Part shown: piece by piece, positions 7,938 through 17,135 of the stretch
How positions within the stretch are numbered: the stretch's first letter is position 1
Layout: every line of letters begins with the position of its first letter
NCBI GenBank assembly: GCA_947164965.1
Contig: CAMUYR010000034.1
Location: 1 to 38,830, forward strand
Source: an uncultured Prevotella sp.
GTDB taxonomy: Bacteria; Bacteroidota; Bacteroidia; Bacteroidales; Bacteroidaceae
Reading direction: 5' to 3'
DNA: 38,830 nucleotides
Made by a program: the position numbers and the translations under genes
Notes under the pieces: generated by a model
The model's database searches: none
Seen by the model: only the letters and a program-made list of their open reading frames with translations
Told to the model about the DNA's origin: nothing

Positions 7938-10514
7938 ATGAAAATTAAAGCAGATTACACAAATGCCCCCGCTTGGAAGATGTTGACTGTAAGGGCTACA
8001 CTTCCCGAGGAACTGAAATGCTTGGATGAAATTGCCCACAATATGTGGTGGGTGTGGAACTACGAGGCTCGTGACTTGTTCCGTGACCTCGACCCTGAAA
8101 TATACCATGATGTAAAGCATAATCCTGTGATGCTCCTTGAGCGTTTGAGCTTAGCTCGTAAAGAAGAGATTCTTAAGGATAAGGCACTCATGAAGCGAGT
8201 TAATGACGTTTATGCCATGTTCCGTAAATACATGGATGTCAAGCCAGATGCAAAGCGTCCTTCAGTAGCTTATTTTTGTATGGAATATGGTATCCACTCA
8301 GCCCTGAAGATTTATTCTGGCGGTCTGGGAATGCTGGCTGGTGACTATGTAAAGGAAGCATCAGACTCTAACGTCGATATGTGTGCCGTTGGTTTCCTGT
8401 ATCGTTTCGGCTACTTTACTCAGAGCCTTTCTATGGAAGGTCAGCAGATTGCTAACTATGAGAGCCAGAATTTCGGAAGCCTGCCTATTGAACGTCAGCT
8501 TGACAAGGATGGCAATCCTATGGTCGTCGATGTTCCTTACACCAATTATCAGGTTCACGCTTATGTATGGCGTGTGAATGTAGGTCGAGTAAAGCTTTAC
8601 CTGCTCGATACGGATAATGAGATGAACTCTGAGTTCGATAAGCCTATCACCCACAGCCTCTATGGTGGCGACTGGGAGAACCGCTTGAAGCAGGAAATTC
8701 TGCTTGGTATCGGTGGTATGCTGCTGCTCAAGAAGCTGGGCATTAAGAAGGATATCTATCATTGTAACGAAGGTCATGCTGCTTTGTGCAATCTGCAGCG
8801 TCTGTGTGATTATATTGAAGAGGGACTCACCTTCAATCAGGCTATGGAGCTGGTTCGTGCTTCTTCACTCTATACTGTTCATACCCCAGTTCCCGCTGGT
8901 CATGACTACTTCGACGAGGGCCTGTTTGGTAAGTACATGGGTGGTTATCCTCAGAAGTTGGGTATCACATGGGATGAATTTATCGGCATGGGTCGTATCA
9001 ATCCTGATGATAAAGGCGAGAAGTTCTGTATGTCGACCTTCGCATGCAACACTTGTCAGGAGGTTAATGGTGTGTCTATGCTTCATGGATGGGTTTCACA
9101 GAAGATGTTTGCACCTATCTGGAATGGCTACTTCCCAGAGGAGAACCACGTGGGCTACGTAACCAACGGTGTTCACTTCCCCACATGGTGTGCTACAGAG
9201 TGGCGTCGCGTTTATGCAAAATATTTCGATGAGAAGCATATGAGCGATCAGTCGAACGAAGAAATCTGGCATGGTATCTATAACTGTCCTGATGAAGAGG
9301 TATGGGCTACCCGTATGGCTCTTAAACAGAAGTTGTTCGACTATATCAAGGAGCAGTTCCGTGAGACTTGGTTGAAGAATCAAGGCGATCCTTCGCGTGT
9401 TGTTTCACTTCTGGACAAGATGAACCCCAATGCACTGGTTATCGGATTCTGCCGTCGCTTTGCTACTTATAAGCGTGCTCATCTGCTGTTTACTGATTTG
9501 GATCGTCTCAGCAAGATTGTTAACGATCCTGAGCATCCCGTTATCTTCCTCTTTGCAGGTAAGGCTCACCCCGCTGATGGCGCTGGTCAGGGACTCATCA
9601 AGAAGATCTATGATATCTCTCAGCGTCCAGAATTCTTGGGTAAGGTTATCTTCCTTGAGGACTACGACTTCCTGCTGGCTCGTCGCCTTGTATCTGGTGT
9701 TGACATTTGGATGAATACACCTACACGTCCTCTTGAGGCTTCTGGTACATCAGGTGAGAAGGCTGAGATGAATGGTGTTGTAAACCTCTCAGTAAAAGAT
9801 GGTTGGTGGCTTGAGGGCTATCGCGAGGGTGCCGGATGGGCTCTCACCGAGAAGCGTACCTATCAGAACCAAGGCTATCAGGATCAGCTCGATGCAGCTA
9901 CTATCTATGGTCTGCTTGAAAACGAGATTATTCCTCTTTATTACAATAAGGATAAGAAGGGTATCTCAAAGGGTTGGATCAAGGTCGTTAAGAACTCAAT
10001 AGCCCAGATTGCTCCTCATTACACCATGAAGCGTCAGCTCGACGATTACTATGAGAAGTTCTATAATAAGGAGGCTAAGCGCTTTAAGGAACTTTCAAAA
10101 GATAACAATCGTCTGGCTAAGGATATTGCTTTGTGGAAGGAAATTGTTGCTGAGCGTTGGGATGCTATCAGTGTAGTAAGCGCAGAGTCTACAGCACCTG
10201 TTTCTGGTCTGCACCAGACAAGTGAGGAATATACGCTTCGCTATGTCATCAATGAACAGGGTCTCGAAGATGCTGTTGCATTGGAGAAGGTTAATGTCTC
10301 TATCGACAAAAATGGCGAGGAGCGTGTGTTCTCTATCGAACCTCTGAAGATGGTGAAGAAAGAGGGTAATAACTATACCTTTGAGGCGGTGCACTCACCA
10401 AAACAGGCTGGACAGTATAAGAGCGCTGTACGTATGTATCCTAAGAACAAGAACCTGCCTCACCGTCAGGACTTCTGCTACGTGAAGTGGTTGGAGTTGC
10501 CTATGGGAGTATAA
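7938..10514 (+). CDS. glgP: Alpha-glucan (glycogen/maltodextrin) phosphorylase, GT35
   Basis: This 858-aa PLP-dependent enzyme releases glucose 1-phosphate from alpha-1,4-glucans. It belongs to the DUF3417-type short phosphorylases. The N-terminal domain contains the [16 protein letters not shown] segment (about residues 30-45). The catalytic core has [22 protein letters not shown] near 110-131 and the PLP-lysine segment [14 protein letters not shown] at 600-613, with K608 as the likely Schiff-base lysine. The C-terminal ~130 residues form an extra beta-rich domain common in Bacteroidota homologues. It is co-directional with the glycogen synthase and is followed by a strong hairpin terminator. 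No branching or debranching enzyme or glucose-1-phosphate adenylyltransferase is in the window. Confidence 0.93.
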   Translation: MKIKADYTNAPAWKMLTVRATLPEELKCLDEIAHNMWWVWNYEARDLFRDLDPEIYHDVKHNPVMLLERLSLARKEEILKDKALMKRVNDVYAMFRKYMDVKPDAKRPSVAYFCMEYGIHSALKIYSGGLGMLAGDYVKEASDSNVDMCAVGFLYRFGYFTQSLSMEGQQIANYESQNFGSLPIERQLDKDGNPMVVDVPYTNYQVHAYVWRVNVGRVKLYLLDTDNEMNSEFDKPITHSLYGGDWENRLKQEILLGIGGMLLLKKLGIKKDIYHCNEGHAALCNLQRLCDYIEEGLTFNQAMELVRASSLYTVHTPVPAGHDYFDEGLFGKYMGGYPQKLGITWDEFIGMGRINPDDKGEKFCMSTFACNTCQEVNGVSMLHGWVSQKMFAPIWNGYFPEENHVGYVTNGVHFPTWCATEWRRVYAKYFDEKHMSDQSNEEIWHGIYNCPDEEVWATRMALKQKLFDYIKEQFRETWLKNQGDPSRVVSLLDKMNPNALVIGFCRRFATYKRAHLLFTDLDRLSKIVNDPEHPVIFLFAGKAHPADGAGQGLIKKIYDISQRPEFLGKVIFLEDYDFLLARRLVSGVDIWMNTPTRPLEASGTSGEKAEMNGVVNLSVKDGWWLEGYREGAGWALTEKRTYQNQGYQDQLDAATIYGLLENEIIPLYYNKDKKGISKGWIKVVKNSIAQIAPHYTMKRQLDDYYEKFYNKEAKRFKELSKDNNRLAKDIALWKEIVAERWDAISVVSAESTAPVSGLHQTSEEYTLRYVINEQGLEDAVALEKVNVSIDKNGEERVFSIEPLKMVKKEGNNYTFEAVHSPKQAGQYKSAVRMYPKNKNLPHRQDFCYVKWLELPMGV

Positions 10515-10533
10515 AGTAGGGATGATGTATAAT

Positions 10534-10571
10534 AACAGGTGGCAATCACGATGATTGCCACCTGTTTTTAT
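10534..10571 (+). terminator. Intrinsic terminator after glgP
   Basis: A perfect 15-bp stem (10534-10548 with 10552-10566) with a 3-nt CGA loop is followed by a T run. It lies 20 nt after the glgP stop and directly beyond the stop of the convergent lipoprotein gene. The T run is on the plus side, so it mainly ends the glycogen transcript, though the stem could serve both directions. Confidence 0.9.
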
Positions 10572-11668
10572 ATCTTGAGTTGTTCCTCAATAAATGCCTT
10601 CAGCCGTTTACCCCGTAGCCCACGCTCTAGTATTTTGCCTTGTTGGTCAACTACGATGGTATAAGGAATACTGGTGATGTTGAATTCCTGGACGACGGCG
10701 TTCTCCCATCCTTTTAGGTCGCTCATCTGAGGCCAAGTAATATTAAATTGTTTGGTTGCAGAGATCCATGCGTCTCTATTCTTGTCTAGCGAAACACCAA
10801 CAATGCCTAATCCTTTATCTTTTAGAGAATGATATATCTCAATCATGAAGGGCATCTGTTGGCGGCAGGGACCACACCATGATGCCCAGAAATCGATGAT
10901 CGTTATCTTATGCTGCTTCACCTCACTCATAATGTTGAGTCCTGTACCATCAGGCGTCGTTTGGCTGAAATCAGGAATTGTTGCTCCAACAGCAGTCTTT
11001 GCCGCGTATCTTAGTTCCTGCTCTATCTGCTTGATGGCTTGGCGCTGCCGCATCTCTTCTGGCAATTTCTCTATCAGTTTCATTCGAGTGCTGTTATTAA
11101 TAAGCTGCTCAGGATAATATGTCAAGAGTAAATAGCCGAACTCGTTTTTGATATTTTTTTCTGCAGCGTTCACTACAATATCTGCAAAGTGCTGATTCAG
11201 TCTGATAATCTGTTCCATGCCTTTCTGCTGCTCTTCTTGATTGATGATTCTGCCATATATGTGCTCTGCGATAAGGTTGATTTCCTTACCGATGGTCATC
11301 ACCGAGTCATTCAACTCTTGCCATGCGTCATTACACTTTGTTCCTCCAATACGACTGCCACCAGGTCTTTCAGTAAGATGGATGGTGATGGCGCCTGGTT
11401 CTAAGAAGAATGGGGTGTTAATCTCATTGCGAGAAGCACCGTAGATCATACATAGATATGTGGAGTCCGTCTCGCCTTTAAATGTAAACCTACCATCCTT
11501 TACCACTAATGTGTCGCTGGGAATTCCCATTTGTAAGTCGCTGGTTAGAAAGAGCGTGTCGCCATCCTCTAGCCCTTCTACAGAACCGTTGATTTTAAAT
11601 GACTTCGATTGGCATGATGCAAGGGAAAGACATACTGCTCCCAATGAGAAGAGTAGTTTGATATTCAT
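10568..11668 (-). CDS. TlpA-like thioredoxin lipoprotein with N-terminal DUF4369
   Basis: The 366-aa product is an envelope lipoprotein. The signal peptide ends in lipobox LASC with Cys19. An N-terminal beta-rich DUF4369-type domain (about 24-120) carries the typical EGLEDGDTLFL start, then a helical middle, then an AhpC/TSA-TlpA thioredoxin domain (about 228-366) with active site WCGPC at 264-268 and a cis-proline segment SIPYTIVVD. Such proteins are disulfide reductases or exchange proteins in the periplasm of Bacteroidales; the substrate is unknown. It is the last gene of the pheS / ThiE-like / prs unit, 18 nt after prs, and its stop abuts the terminator hairpin of glgP. Confidence 0.9.
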   Translation of the reverse strand: MNIKLLFSLGAVCLSLASCQSKSFKINGSVEGLEDGDTLFLTSDLQMGIPSDTLVVKDGRFTFKGETDSTYLCMIYGASRNEINTPFFLEPGAITIHLTERPGGSRIGGTKCNDAWQELNDSVMTIGKEINLIAEHIYGRIINQEEQQKGMEQIIRLNQHFADIVVNAAEKNIKNEFGYLLLTYYPEQLINNSTRMKLIEKLPEEMRQRQAIKQIEQELRYAAKTAVGATIPDFSQTTPDGTGLNIMSEVKQHKITIIDFWASWCGPCRQQMPFMIEIYHSLKDKGLGIVGVSLDKNRDAWISATKQFNITWPQMSDLKGWENAVVQEFNITSIPYTIVVDQQGKILERGLRGKRLKAFIEEQLKI

Positions 11669-11686
11669 CTCTAAATAAAAAATGAA

Positions 11687-12619
11687 TTATACGATGTATT
11701 GACTCGAGATGCTCTCGTTGTTGATCACTCTGCGAATGGTTTCTGCAAAAAGATCAGCCACGCTTAACTGTTTCACCTTGGCGCAACGCTGGGTATAAGG
11801 AATTGAGTCTGTGAAAACTATTTCTTCGAGTGCTGATGCTTGTACCCGATCACTGGCAGGACCGCTCATCACACAGTGTGAAGCACAGGCTCTTACAGTC
11901 TTGGCACCAGCTTCTTTCATGATGTCTGCTGCTTTAGTGATAGTACCTGCCGTATCCACCATATCGTCGATAATCACTACGTTCTTTCCTTCTACATCAC
12001 CAATAATCTGCATCGATGCCACCACATTGGCTCTGGCTCTGGTCTTATTGCAGAGAACCAACGGACAACCTAAGTATTTGGCATACGTATTGGCACGCTT
12101 AGAACCACCAACGTCGGGCGATGCAATAACCAGGTCTTCTAAGTGCAGACTCTGCAGATAGGGTAAAATAACATTAGAAGCATAGAGATGGTCTACAGGT
12201 ACGTTGAAGAATCCTTGAATCTGGTCTGCGTGCAGGTCCATGGTGATGACACGGTTGACACCAGCAGCTGACAACAGATCGGCAACTAACTTGGCACCAA
12301 TGCTGACACGTGGCTTGTCCTTTCGGTCTTGACGAGCCCATCCGAAGTAAGGAATAACAGCATTAATAGTACGAGCAGATGCTCGCTTGGCAGCATCAAT
12401 CATCAGCAAAAGCTCCATCAGATTGTCAGAGCTTGGGAAAGTACTCTGTACGAGGAATATGTCGCGTCCACGGATGCTTTCCTCATAAGATACGGCAAAC
12501 TCACCGTCGGAGAACTTCGTTATCTGAAGTTCACCAAGCGGACAACCCAAGCTTTGGCAGATTTTTTCAGCGAGGTACTTAGTGGCTGTACCTGCAAATA
12601 CCATGTAGTTCTTATTCAT
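11687..12619 (-). CDS. prs: Ribose-phosphate pyrophosphokinase (PRPP synthetase)
   Basis: This 310-aa cytoplasmic enzyme makes PRPP from ribose 5-phosphate and ATP, for purine, pyrimidine, histidine, tryptophan and NAD synthesis. Visible features are the FSDGE segment (36-40), the flexible-loop region YFGWARQDRKDKPRVSIGAK (91-110), the MDLHADQIQGFF metal-binding segment (127-138) and the PRPP-binding loop VVIIDDMVDTAGTIT (214-228). Length is normal. It lies 51 nt after the ThiE-like gene and 18 nt before the lipoprotein gene in the same direction. The 51-nt gap has no TAnnTTTG element, so it is probably read from the pheS promoter. Confidence 0.96.
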   Translation of the reverse strand: MNKNYMVFAGTATKYLAEKICQSLGCPLGELQITKFSDGEFAVSYEESIRGRDIFLVQSTFPSSDNLMELLLMIDAAKRASARTINAVIPYFGWARQDRKDKPRVSIGAKLVADLLSAAGVNRVITMDLHADQIQGFFNVPVDHLYASNVILPYLQSLHLEDLVIASPDVGGSKRANTYAKYLGCPLVLCNKTRARANVVASMQIIGDVEGKNVVIIDDMVDTAGTITKAADIMKEAGAKTVRACASHCVMSGPASDRVQASALEEIVFTDSIPYTQRCAKVKQLSVADLFAETIRRVINNESISSQYIV

Positions 12620-12670
12620 TGTTGTTATTTATTTGTTTTTGTCGTTCGGATAGTTAAATGCGTGGGGACA

Positions 12671-13279
12671 TTAGTCTATGGCCTTCCGCAGTTTTACGAA
12701 ATGGTCGATAAGTGCCTGGTAATCCAACTCCTGATGGATATTAAACCGGTTCCAGAGATCACCACTGATGACGATGCCTCCGAATCCCAGTTCTTTGGCT
12801 GTCTTGATAGTGTCTAGGTTCATTCCGCCCAATGCATATACATGTTTGTCGATGAGTCCTTTACGTGAAGCCTCCTTCAACTCATCCAGTGTAAATGTCG
12901 CTTTTTGGTTGGCTTCCGTCTGACTGTCGAAGATGTATTTTAAGAAGACATAGTCTGCATTCTTCTTGGCCATTTTCAATTGGTCCAAATGAGTACAAGT
13001 CCTGCTGATATGCCCTTTGTAGCCTTTAGGAGCAGGAGTCGTCTCATCGTCGATATGGATGCCGTGCAGCTTAAACTCTTCCTTCAGATAGAAATTGTCG
13101 TGCACGGTCACTTTAGAATAGTATTCATTGGGCAATAGCGTAAGCAGTCGTTCAGAATACATCGGCGACGAGTCAGGTTTGTACAGATGCAGACTATCCA
13201 GCCCCTCATCGAAGAGCGATGTGAGAATCTTGTCCTCCTCCACGAAGAACGTGGGCTGTGTCATTAATATCAGTTTCAT
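12671..13279 (-). CDS. ThiE/TenI-like protein (thiamine-phosphate synthase fold)
   Basis: The 202-aa protein matches the TIM-barrel layout of thiamine-phosphate synthase. It has an N-terminal LILMTQP strand and LHLYKP (29-34, in place of the QLR-K segment). VHDNF follows in place of the conserved VNDR, and then HGIHIDD in place of HLGQ-D. YALGGMN and GGIVISGDLW form the C-terminal phosphate-binding side. Several canonical catalytic residues are replaced, so thiamine synthesis is uncertain; a TenI-like or other role is possible. It starts 1 nt after the pheS stop and precedes prs, outside any thi operon, which also weakens a simple ThiE assignment. A gene symbol is withheld for that reason. 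Confidence 0.7.
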   Translation of the reverse strand: MKLILMTQPTFFVEEDKILTSLFDEGLDSLHLYKPDSSPMYSERLLTLLPNEYYSKVTVHDNFYLKEEFKLHGIHIDDETTPAPKGYKGHISRTCTHLDQLKMAKKNADYVFLKYIFDSQTEANQKATFTLDELKEASRKGLIDKHVYALGGMNLDTIKTAKELGFGGIVISGDLWNRFNIHQELDYQALIDHFVKLRKAID

Positions 13280-13280
13280 G

Positions 13281-14339
13281 CTAGTTAGCAGCTTCGAATT
13301 CTTTCAAGAAACGAACGTCGTTTTCTGAGAACATGCGCAGATCGCTGACACGATACTTCAGATTGGTAATGCGCTCAACACCCATACCGAAGGCATAGCC
13401 TGAGTATTCCTTGGAGTCAATACCGCACTGTTCGAGCACGTTGGGATCAACCATACCACATCCCAGAATCTCTACCCAGCCTGTGTGCTTACAGAATCCG
13501 CAACCTTCACCACCACAGATAAAGCAACTGATATCCATCTCTGCAGATGGCTCAGTGAATGGGAAGTAGCTGGGACGCAGGCGGATCTGAGTGTCAGCTC
13601 CAAACATTTCGCGAGCAAAGCTAAGCAGTACCTGCTTCAGATCGGTAAAGCTGACATTCTTGTCGATATATAATCCTTCAACTTGATGGAAGAAACAATG
13701 TGCACGGGCTGTAATAGCCTCATTGCGATAAACACGTCCTGGACAGATGACACGAATGGGGGCAGTCAGTTTCCCGTCCTCTGTATGCATGTTCTCCATC
13801 ACACGAGCCTGAACACTTGAGGTATGTGAACGCAGCAGAATGTTCTTGGTGACATCGTTGGGATGCTGGCTGACAAAGAAGGTATCCTGCATATCGCGAG
13901 CAGGATGGTCGGCAGCAAAGTTCATCTTGGTGAACACATGCATATCGTCTTCTACCTCGGGACCATCAGCCAATACAAAGCCCATGCGAGAGAATATATC
14001 GATAATCTCGTTGGTGACTATGGTCAGCGGATGGCGCGTTCCTAATTGGATAGGATAGGGTGTGCGCGTCAGATCGATACTGTCGTCACCTGAATCCTGA
14101 GTCTCGCACTCTTCGCGTAATTGATTAATGCGCTCAGTAGCCAGAGTCTTCAGTTCGTTAATTTTCATGCCAACCGTCTTCTTCTGGTCGGCAGCTACCT
14201 CACGGAAGTCATTCATCAGGGCTGTAATCTCACCCTTCTTGCTCAGATATCTCAGTCTGAGCTGTTCTACTTCTTCAGCGTTTTTAGCGCTTAAATTCTG
14301 TACTTCTTTCAGAAGTTCGTCTATCTTATCAAGTATCAT
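13281..14339 (-). CDS. pheS: Phenylalanyl-tRNA synthetase alpha subunit
   Basis: This 352-aa class II catalytic subunit charges tRNA-Phe together with PheT, which is not in the window. An N-terminal coiled coil (about 1-85) binds tRNA. Motif 2 is seen around GRVYRNEAITARAHCFFHQ, and motif 3 carries GMGVER at 318-323. The cysteine-rich insert CFICGGEGCGFC near 270-280 is common in PheS homologues and may bind zinc. The ATG at 14337-14339 is preferred to one 30 nt upstream because the upstream ATG lies inside the promoter -7 element (14367-14374). It heads a likely four-gene operon and is divergent from the lipoprotein gene at 14465. Confidence 0.96.
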   Translation of the reverse strand: MILDKIDELLKEVQNLSAKNAEEVEQLRLRYLSKKGEITALMNDFREVAADQKKTVGMKINELKTLATERINQLREECETQDSGDDSIDLTRTPYPIQLGTRHPLTIVTNEIIDIFSRMGFVLADGPEVEDDMHVFTKMNFAADHPARDMQDTFFVSQHPNDVTKNILLRSHTSSVQARVMENMHTEDGKLTAPIRVICPGRVYRNEAITARAHCFFHQVEGLYIDKNVSFTDLKQVLLSFAREMFGADTQIRLRPSYFPFTEPSAEMDISCFICGGEGCGFCKHTGWVEILGCGMVDPNVLEQCGIDSKEYSGYAFGMGVERITNLKYRVSDLRMFSENDVRFLKEFEAAN

Positions 14340-14366
14340 AATCTTTGTAATACGTAAATTTTGATG

Positions 14367-14374
14367 CAAAGGTA
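14367..14374 (-). promoter_or_regulatory. -7 element of the pheS operon
   Basis: TACCTTTG on the minus strand lies about 27 nt upstream of the pheS ATG. It rules out the alternative start at 14369, which would fall inside it. Confidence 0.6.
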
Positions 14375-14387
14375 CAAAAAAATATGC

Positions 14388-14413
14388 ATTATGAATTACG
14401 AATTATGAATTAT
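14388..14413 (+). repeat. 7-bp tandem repeat between divergent promoters
   Basis: Units ATTATGA, ATTACGA and ATTATGA are followed by a partial ATTAT. The array sits between the pheS and lipoprotein -7 elements, where their -33 regions should be, and replaces any recognisable TTTG there. Confidence 0.75.
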
Positions 14414-14417
14414 TTCG

Positions 14418-14425
14418 TATCTTTG
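14418..14425 (+). promoter_or_regulatory. -7 element of the lipoprotein / murB unit
   Basis: TATCTTTG matches TAnnTTTG and lies 39 nt before the ATG at 14465. Transcription would therefore begin downstream of the in-frame ATG at 14384, which decides the start. Confidence 0.6.
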
Positions 14426-14464
14426 CAAGAAATTTTGAGAGAAGTCAGTTATTTAAGTCAATTC

Positions 14465-15304
14465 ATGAGACATTATCTGATACTTTTTGCCACCTTGCTC
14501 CTCATGACAGCATCTTGTGGTGGACGTAAGTCGGGCGACGCTCAGGACACGGTTCCTGACGATTCGACAATAGTTGCCGACAGCGTATCTGCCGACTCTT
14601 TGAATATTAATATCTCTGACATTCCGATGCCTAGGGCTGCTGATGAATTGTTCGACGATTTCGTGTTCAACTTTGCAGCCAACCGCAAACTGCAAATGGA
14701 AAGAGTGGCTTTCCCATTGTTGGTTGTACGCGACAACAAGCAGGAACGTATGACCAAAGCCCAGTGGCAGATGGAATATTTCTTTATGCGTCAAGGTTTT
14801 TATACCTTGTTGTTTGATAGCGAGAAACACATGGAGGTGGTTAAAGATACGTCAGTTCATCATGCAGTAGTCGAAAAAATCTTCTTCGAATCAGGCAGTA
14901 TCACGCAGTATGTCTTTAACCGCCTGCGTGGAACGTGGATGCTCACTCAGATGAAGACCATTCCTATTCAGCAGTCTACCAATAGTTCTTTTCTCGATTT
15001 CTACCATCATTTTGCTACCAGTCCTGACTTTCAGGCACAGCATTTAGGGGAAACGGTCAAGTTTGTAGGTCCTGATCCTGATGATGATTTCTCTATGATG
15101 GAAGGTGTCATCACCCCTGATACTTGGGAGGCTTTTGCACCTGAGTTGCCAGGTGATATGATCTATAATATCATATATGGAGAGTCTCGCAAAGAGTCGA
15201 ATACCAAGGTTTTCGTGGTTCGTGGCATTGCCAATGGTTTTGAACTTGAGATGACCTTCCAACGTACCCATGGACAATGGAAGCTGACTAAACTCACCAC
15301 TTGA
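14465..15304 (+). CDS. DUF4348-like lipoprotein
   Basis: The 279-aa product has a lipoprotein signal peptide with lipobox TASC (Cys18) after a hydrophobic LILFATLLLM core, then an acidic, serine-rich linker (about 19-50). The globular part (about 55-279) resembles Bacteroidales proteins annotated as DUF4348, from memory of the family; its function is unknown. An in-frame ATG 81 nt upstream would add a sequence encoded by the 7-bp repeat and would lie upstream of the promoter element, so it is rejected. The gene ends 3 nt before murB, with which it is probably co-transcribed. Location is likely the periplasmic face of the inner membrane or the outer membrane. Confidence 0.8.
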   Translation: MRHYLILFATLLLMTASCGGRKSGDAQDTVPDDSTIVADSVSADSLNINISDIPMPRAADELFDDFVFNFAANRKLQMERVAFPLLVVRDNKQERMTKAQWQMEYFFMRQGFYTLLFDSEKHMEVVKDTSVHHAVVEKIFFESGSITQYVFNRLRGTWMLTQMKTIPIQQSTNSSFLDFYHHFATSPDFQAQHLGETVKFVGPDPDDDFSMMEGVITPDTWEAFAPELPGDMIYNIIYGESRKESNTKVFVVRGIANGFELEMTFQRTHGQWKLTKLTT

Positions 15305-15307
15305 TAC

Positions 15308-16327
15308 ATGATGAAAGATTTATGCAATTATAGCCTTTTGGCTCATAATACGTTTGGAATCGATGCCCAATGCAGCCGTTTCTTGGAGTATGCTTCTGAA
15401 GAGGAGGCACTTCAAGTAGCAGAAATCCTACGTGAACAGCTAAAAAGTAATGGCCAACAGCCTTATATAATAATAGGTGGAGGTAGCAATCTCTTGCTGA
15501 CTCAGAATTACGAGGGTATTGTGGTACACTCGGCTTGTAAGGGTATTTGTCGTAACGGTAACCGACTTGTGTGTGGTAGTGGTGATTTGTTTGATGATGT
15601 GGTGGCACAGAGTATCCGTATGGGACTTTATGGTGCAGAGAACCTGTCGCTGATTCCTGGTGATGTGGGAGCCAGCGCCGTACAGAATATCGGTGCCTAT
15701 GGCGTTGAGGCCAAGGACCTTATTCGAAGCATTCGTGCTGTGGAAATAGCTACAGGACATGTATGTATGATAGAAAATACAGAATGTGAATATGGCTATC
15801 GTCAAAGCCGTTTTAAGAAGGACTGGAAAAACAAATATCTGATTCTGAGTGTAGAATATGAGTTCTCAGAGTCTTTCGTACCTCATCTGGACTATGGAAA
15901 TATCCGTTCAGAGCTCGAAAAGAGTGGCGTCGTAAATCCCACAGCCCAGGAGTTACGTGATACTATTATCCGTATTCGCGAGTCAAAATTGCCCGATCCT
16001 AAGGTGTTGGGCAATGCGGGCAGTTTCTTTATGAATCCCATTGTGCCACGCTCAAAATACAATGAGCTGGCAGCTCAGTATGAAAGCATGCCTCACTACG
16101 ATATTGATGCAGATAGCGTAAAGATTCCTGCCGGATGGATGATAGACCAATGTGGTTGGAAAGGCAAATCGCTTGGTAGGGCAGGGGTTCACGATAAACA
16201 GGCTCTTGTGTTGGTAAATCGTGGTGGCGCTACGGGTGAGGAGATTGTAGCGCTATGCAAGACTATACAGAAGGATGTTAAAGCCAAATTCGGCATTGAT
16301 ATCTACCCAGAAGTTAATGTTATATGA
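15308..16327 (+). CDS. murB: UDP-N-acetylenolpyruvoylglucosamine reductase
   Basis: This 339-aa FAD enzyme uses NADPH to make UDP-MurNAc, the second committed step of peptidoglycan precursor synthesis. The FAD-binding region has GGGSNLLL (57-64) and LIPGDVGASAVQNIGAYG (115-132). EYGYRQSRFK (161-170) carries the type I tyrosine loop, NAGSFF (236-241) carries the proton-donor serine (S239), and the terminal YPEV (333-336) provides the conserved glutamate. It is a type I MurB of normal length. Translation may begin at 15308 or at the next ATG, 3 nt later. It overlaps the following hydrolase gene by 4 nt (ATGA), suggesting translational coupling. Confidence 0.95.
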   Translation: MMKDLCNYSLLAHNTFGIDAQCSRFLEYASEEEALQVAEILREQLKSNGQQPYIIIGGGSNLLLTQNYEGIVVHSACKGICRNGNRLVCGSGDLFDDVVAQSIRMGLYGAENLSLIPGDVGASAVQNIGAYGVEAKDLIRSIRAVEIATGHVCMIENTECEYGYRQSRFKKDWKNKYLILSVEYEFSESFVPHLDYGNIRSELEKSGVVNPTAQELRDTIIRIRESKLPDPKVLGNAGSFFMNPIVPRSKYNELAAQYESMPHYDIDADSVKIPAGWMIDQCGWKGKSLGRAGVHDKQALVLVNRGGATGEEIVALCKTIQKDVKAKFGIDIYPEVNVI

Positions 16328-17088
16328 AACTAACGTTTTTAGGCACAGGAACCTCATGTGGCGTACCTGTTATCGGGTGTCAGTGCAAGGTTTGTCAGAG
16401 CACAGACCCTAAGGACAAGCGCACCCGATGTTCTGTTCTTGTTGAGACCGAAACGACGCGCATTCTGATAGATTGTGGGCCCGATTTCCGCCAGCAGATA
16501 CTGCCACAGCCATTTCGTAAAATTGATGCTATCCTCATTACTCATGCTCACTATGACCATATGGGGGGCATGGACGATATACGGCCCTATTGCCAGTTTG
16601 GTGAGATTAATGTGTATGCCAATCCCATCGCTCGTCAGAGCATGCTCGAGATGTTGCCCTACTGCTTTGCAGAACATCGTTATCCAGGTGTGCCTGCCAT
16701 TCAGTTACATGAGATACAGCCTCACCAGTTGCTCACTTTTGGTGATCTTGAGGTGATGCCATTCCAAGTGATGCATGGCAAACTGCCTATCACAGCCTAT
16801 CGCATTGGTGGACTGGCCTATATTACTGATATGAAGACCATCGACGAGGCTGAGATGGACTATCTTCACAATGTTGAGATCCTCGTTGTCAATGCGCTTC
16901 GTTTCGACAAACCTCACCATTCCCACCAGCTTGTCGATGATGCCATTGCCTTTGCCCGCAGGGTAGGAGCTTCGCGTACCTTTCTCATCCATTCCTGTCA
17001 CGATATAGGACTTCATGAAGAGGTCAATCAACAACTCCCTCCTGATATTCAACTAGCCTTCGACGGACAGGTTGTGGAGTGTACTTAA
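16324..17088 (+). CDS. Metallo-beta-lactamase-fold hydrolase (PhnP-like)
   Basis: The 254-aa cytoplasmic protein has the metal-binding motif HAHYDH (74-79). The N-terminal GTGTSCGVPVIGCQCKVC segment (7-24) places it in the PhnP/RNase Z-like branch that hydrolyses cyclic phosphodiesters or related esters. The histidine-rich KPHHSHQ and IHSCHD segments near the C terminus provide further metal ligands. The actual substrate is unknown. Bacteroidales homologues are usually annotated only as MBL-fold hydrolases. It overlaps murB by 4 nt and ends the unit that begins at 14465. Confidence 0.88.
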   Translation: MKLTFLGTGTSCGVPVIGCQCKVCQSTDPKDKRTRCSVLVETETTRILIDCGPDFRQQILPQPFRKIDAILITHAHYDHMGGMDDIRPYCQFGEINVYANPIARQSMLEMLPYCFAEHRYPGVPAIQLHEIQPHQLLTFGDLEVMPFQVMHGKLPITAYRIGGLAYITDMKTIDEAEMDYLHNVEILVVNALRFDKPHHSHQLVDDAIAFARRVGASRTFLIHSCHDIGLHEEVNQQLPPDIQLAFDGQVVECT

Positions 17089-17092
17089 AACA

Positions 17093-17108
17093 TTCTGGAT
17101 AGCCAGAA
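17093..17108 (-). terminator. Weak hairpin between convergent genes
   Basis: TTCTGG and CCAGAA form a 6-bp stem with a 4-nt loop in the 47-nt gap between two convergent stops. On the minus strand it is followed by TGTTTT, so it could end the small-envelope-protein unit. The stem is short. Confidence 0.35.
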
Positions 17109-17135
17109 GTTCGTAGAAAGATAGAATTGAAAGTA

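Noticed and set aside
14384..14464. Upstream ATG giving a 27-residue N-terminal extension to the lipoprotein
   Set aside because: The extension is encoded by the heptamer repeat and starts before the promoter -7 element; it would also bury the lipoprotein signal peptide.
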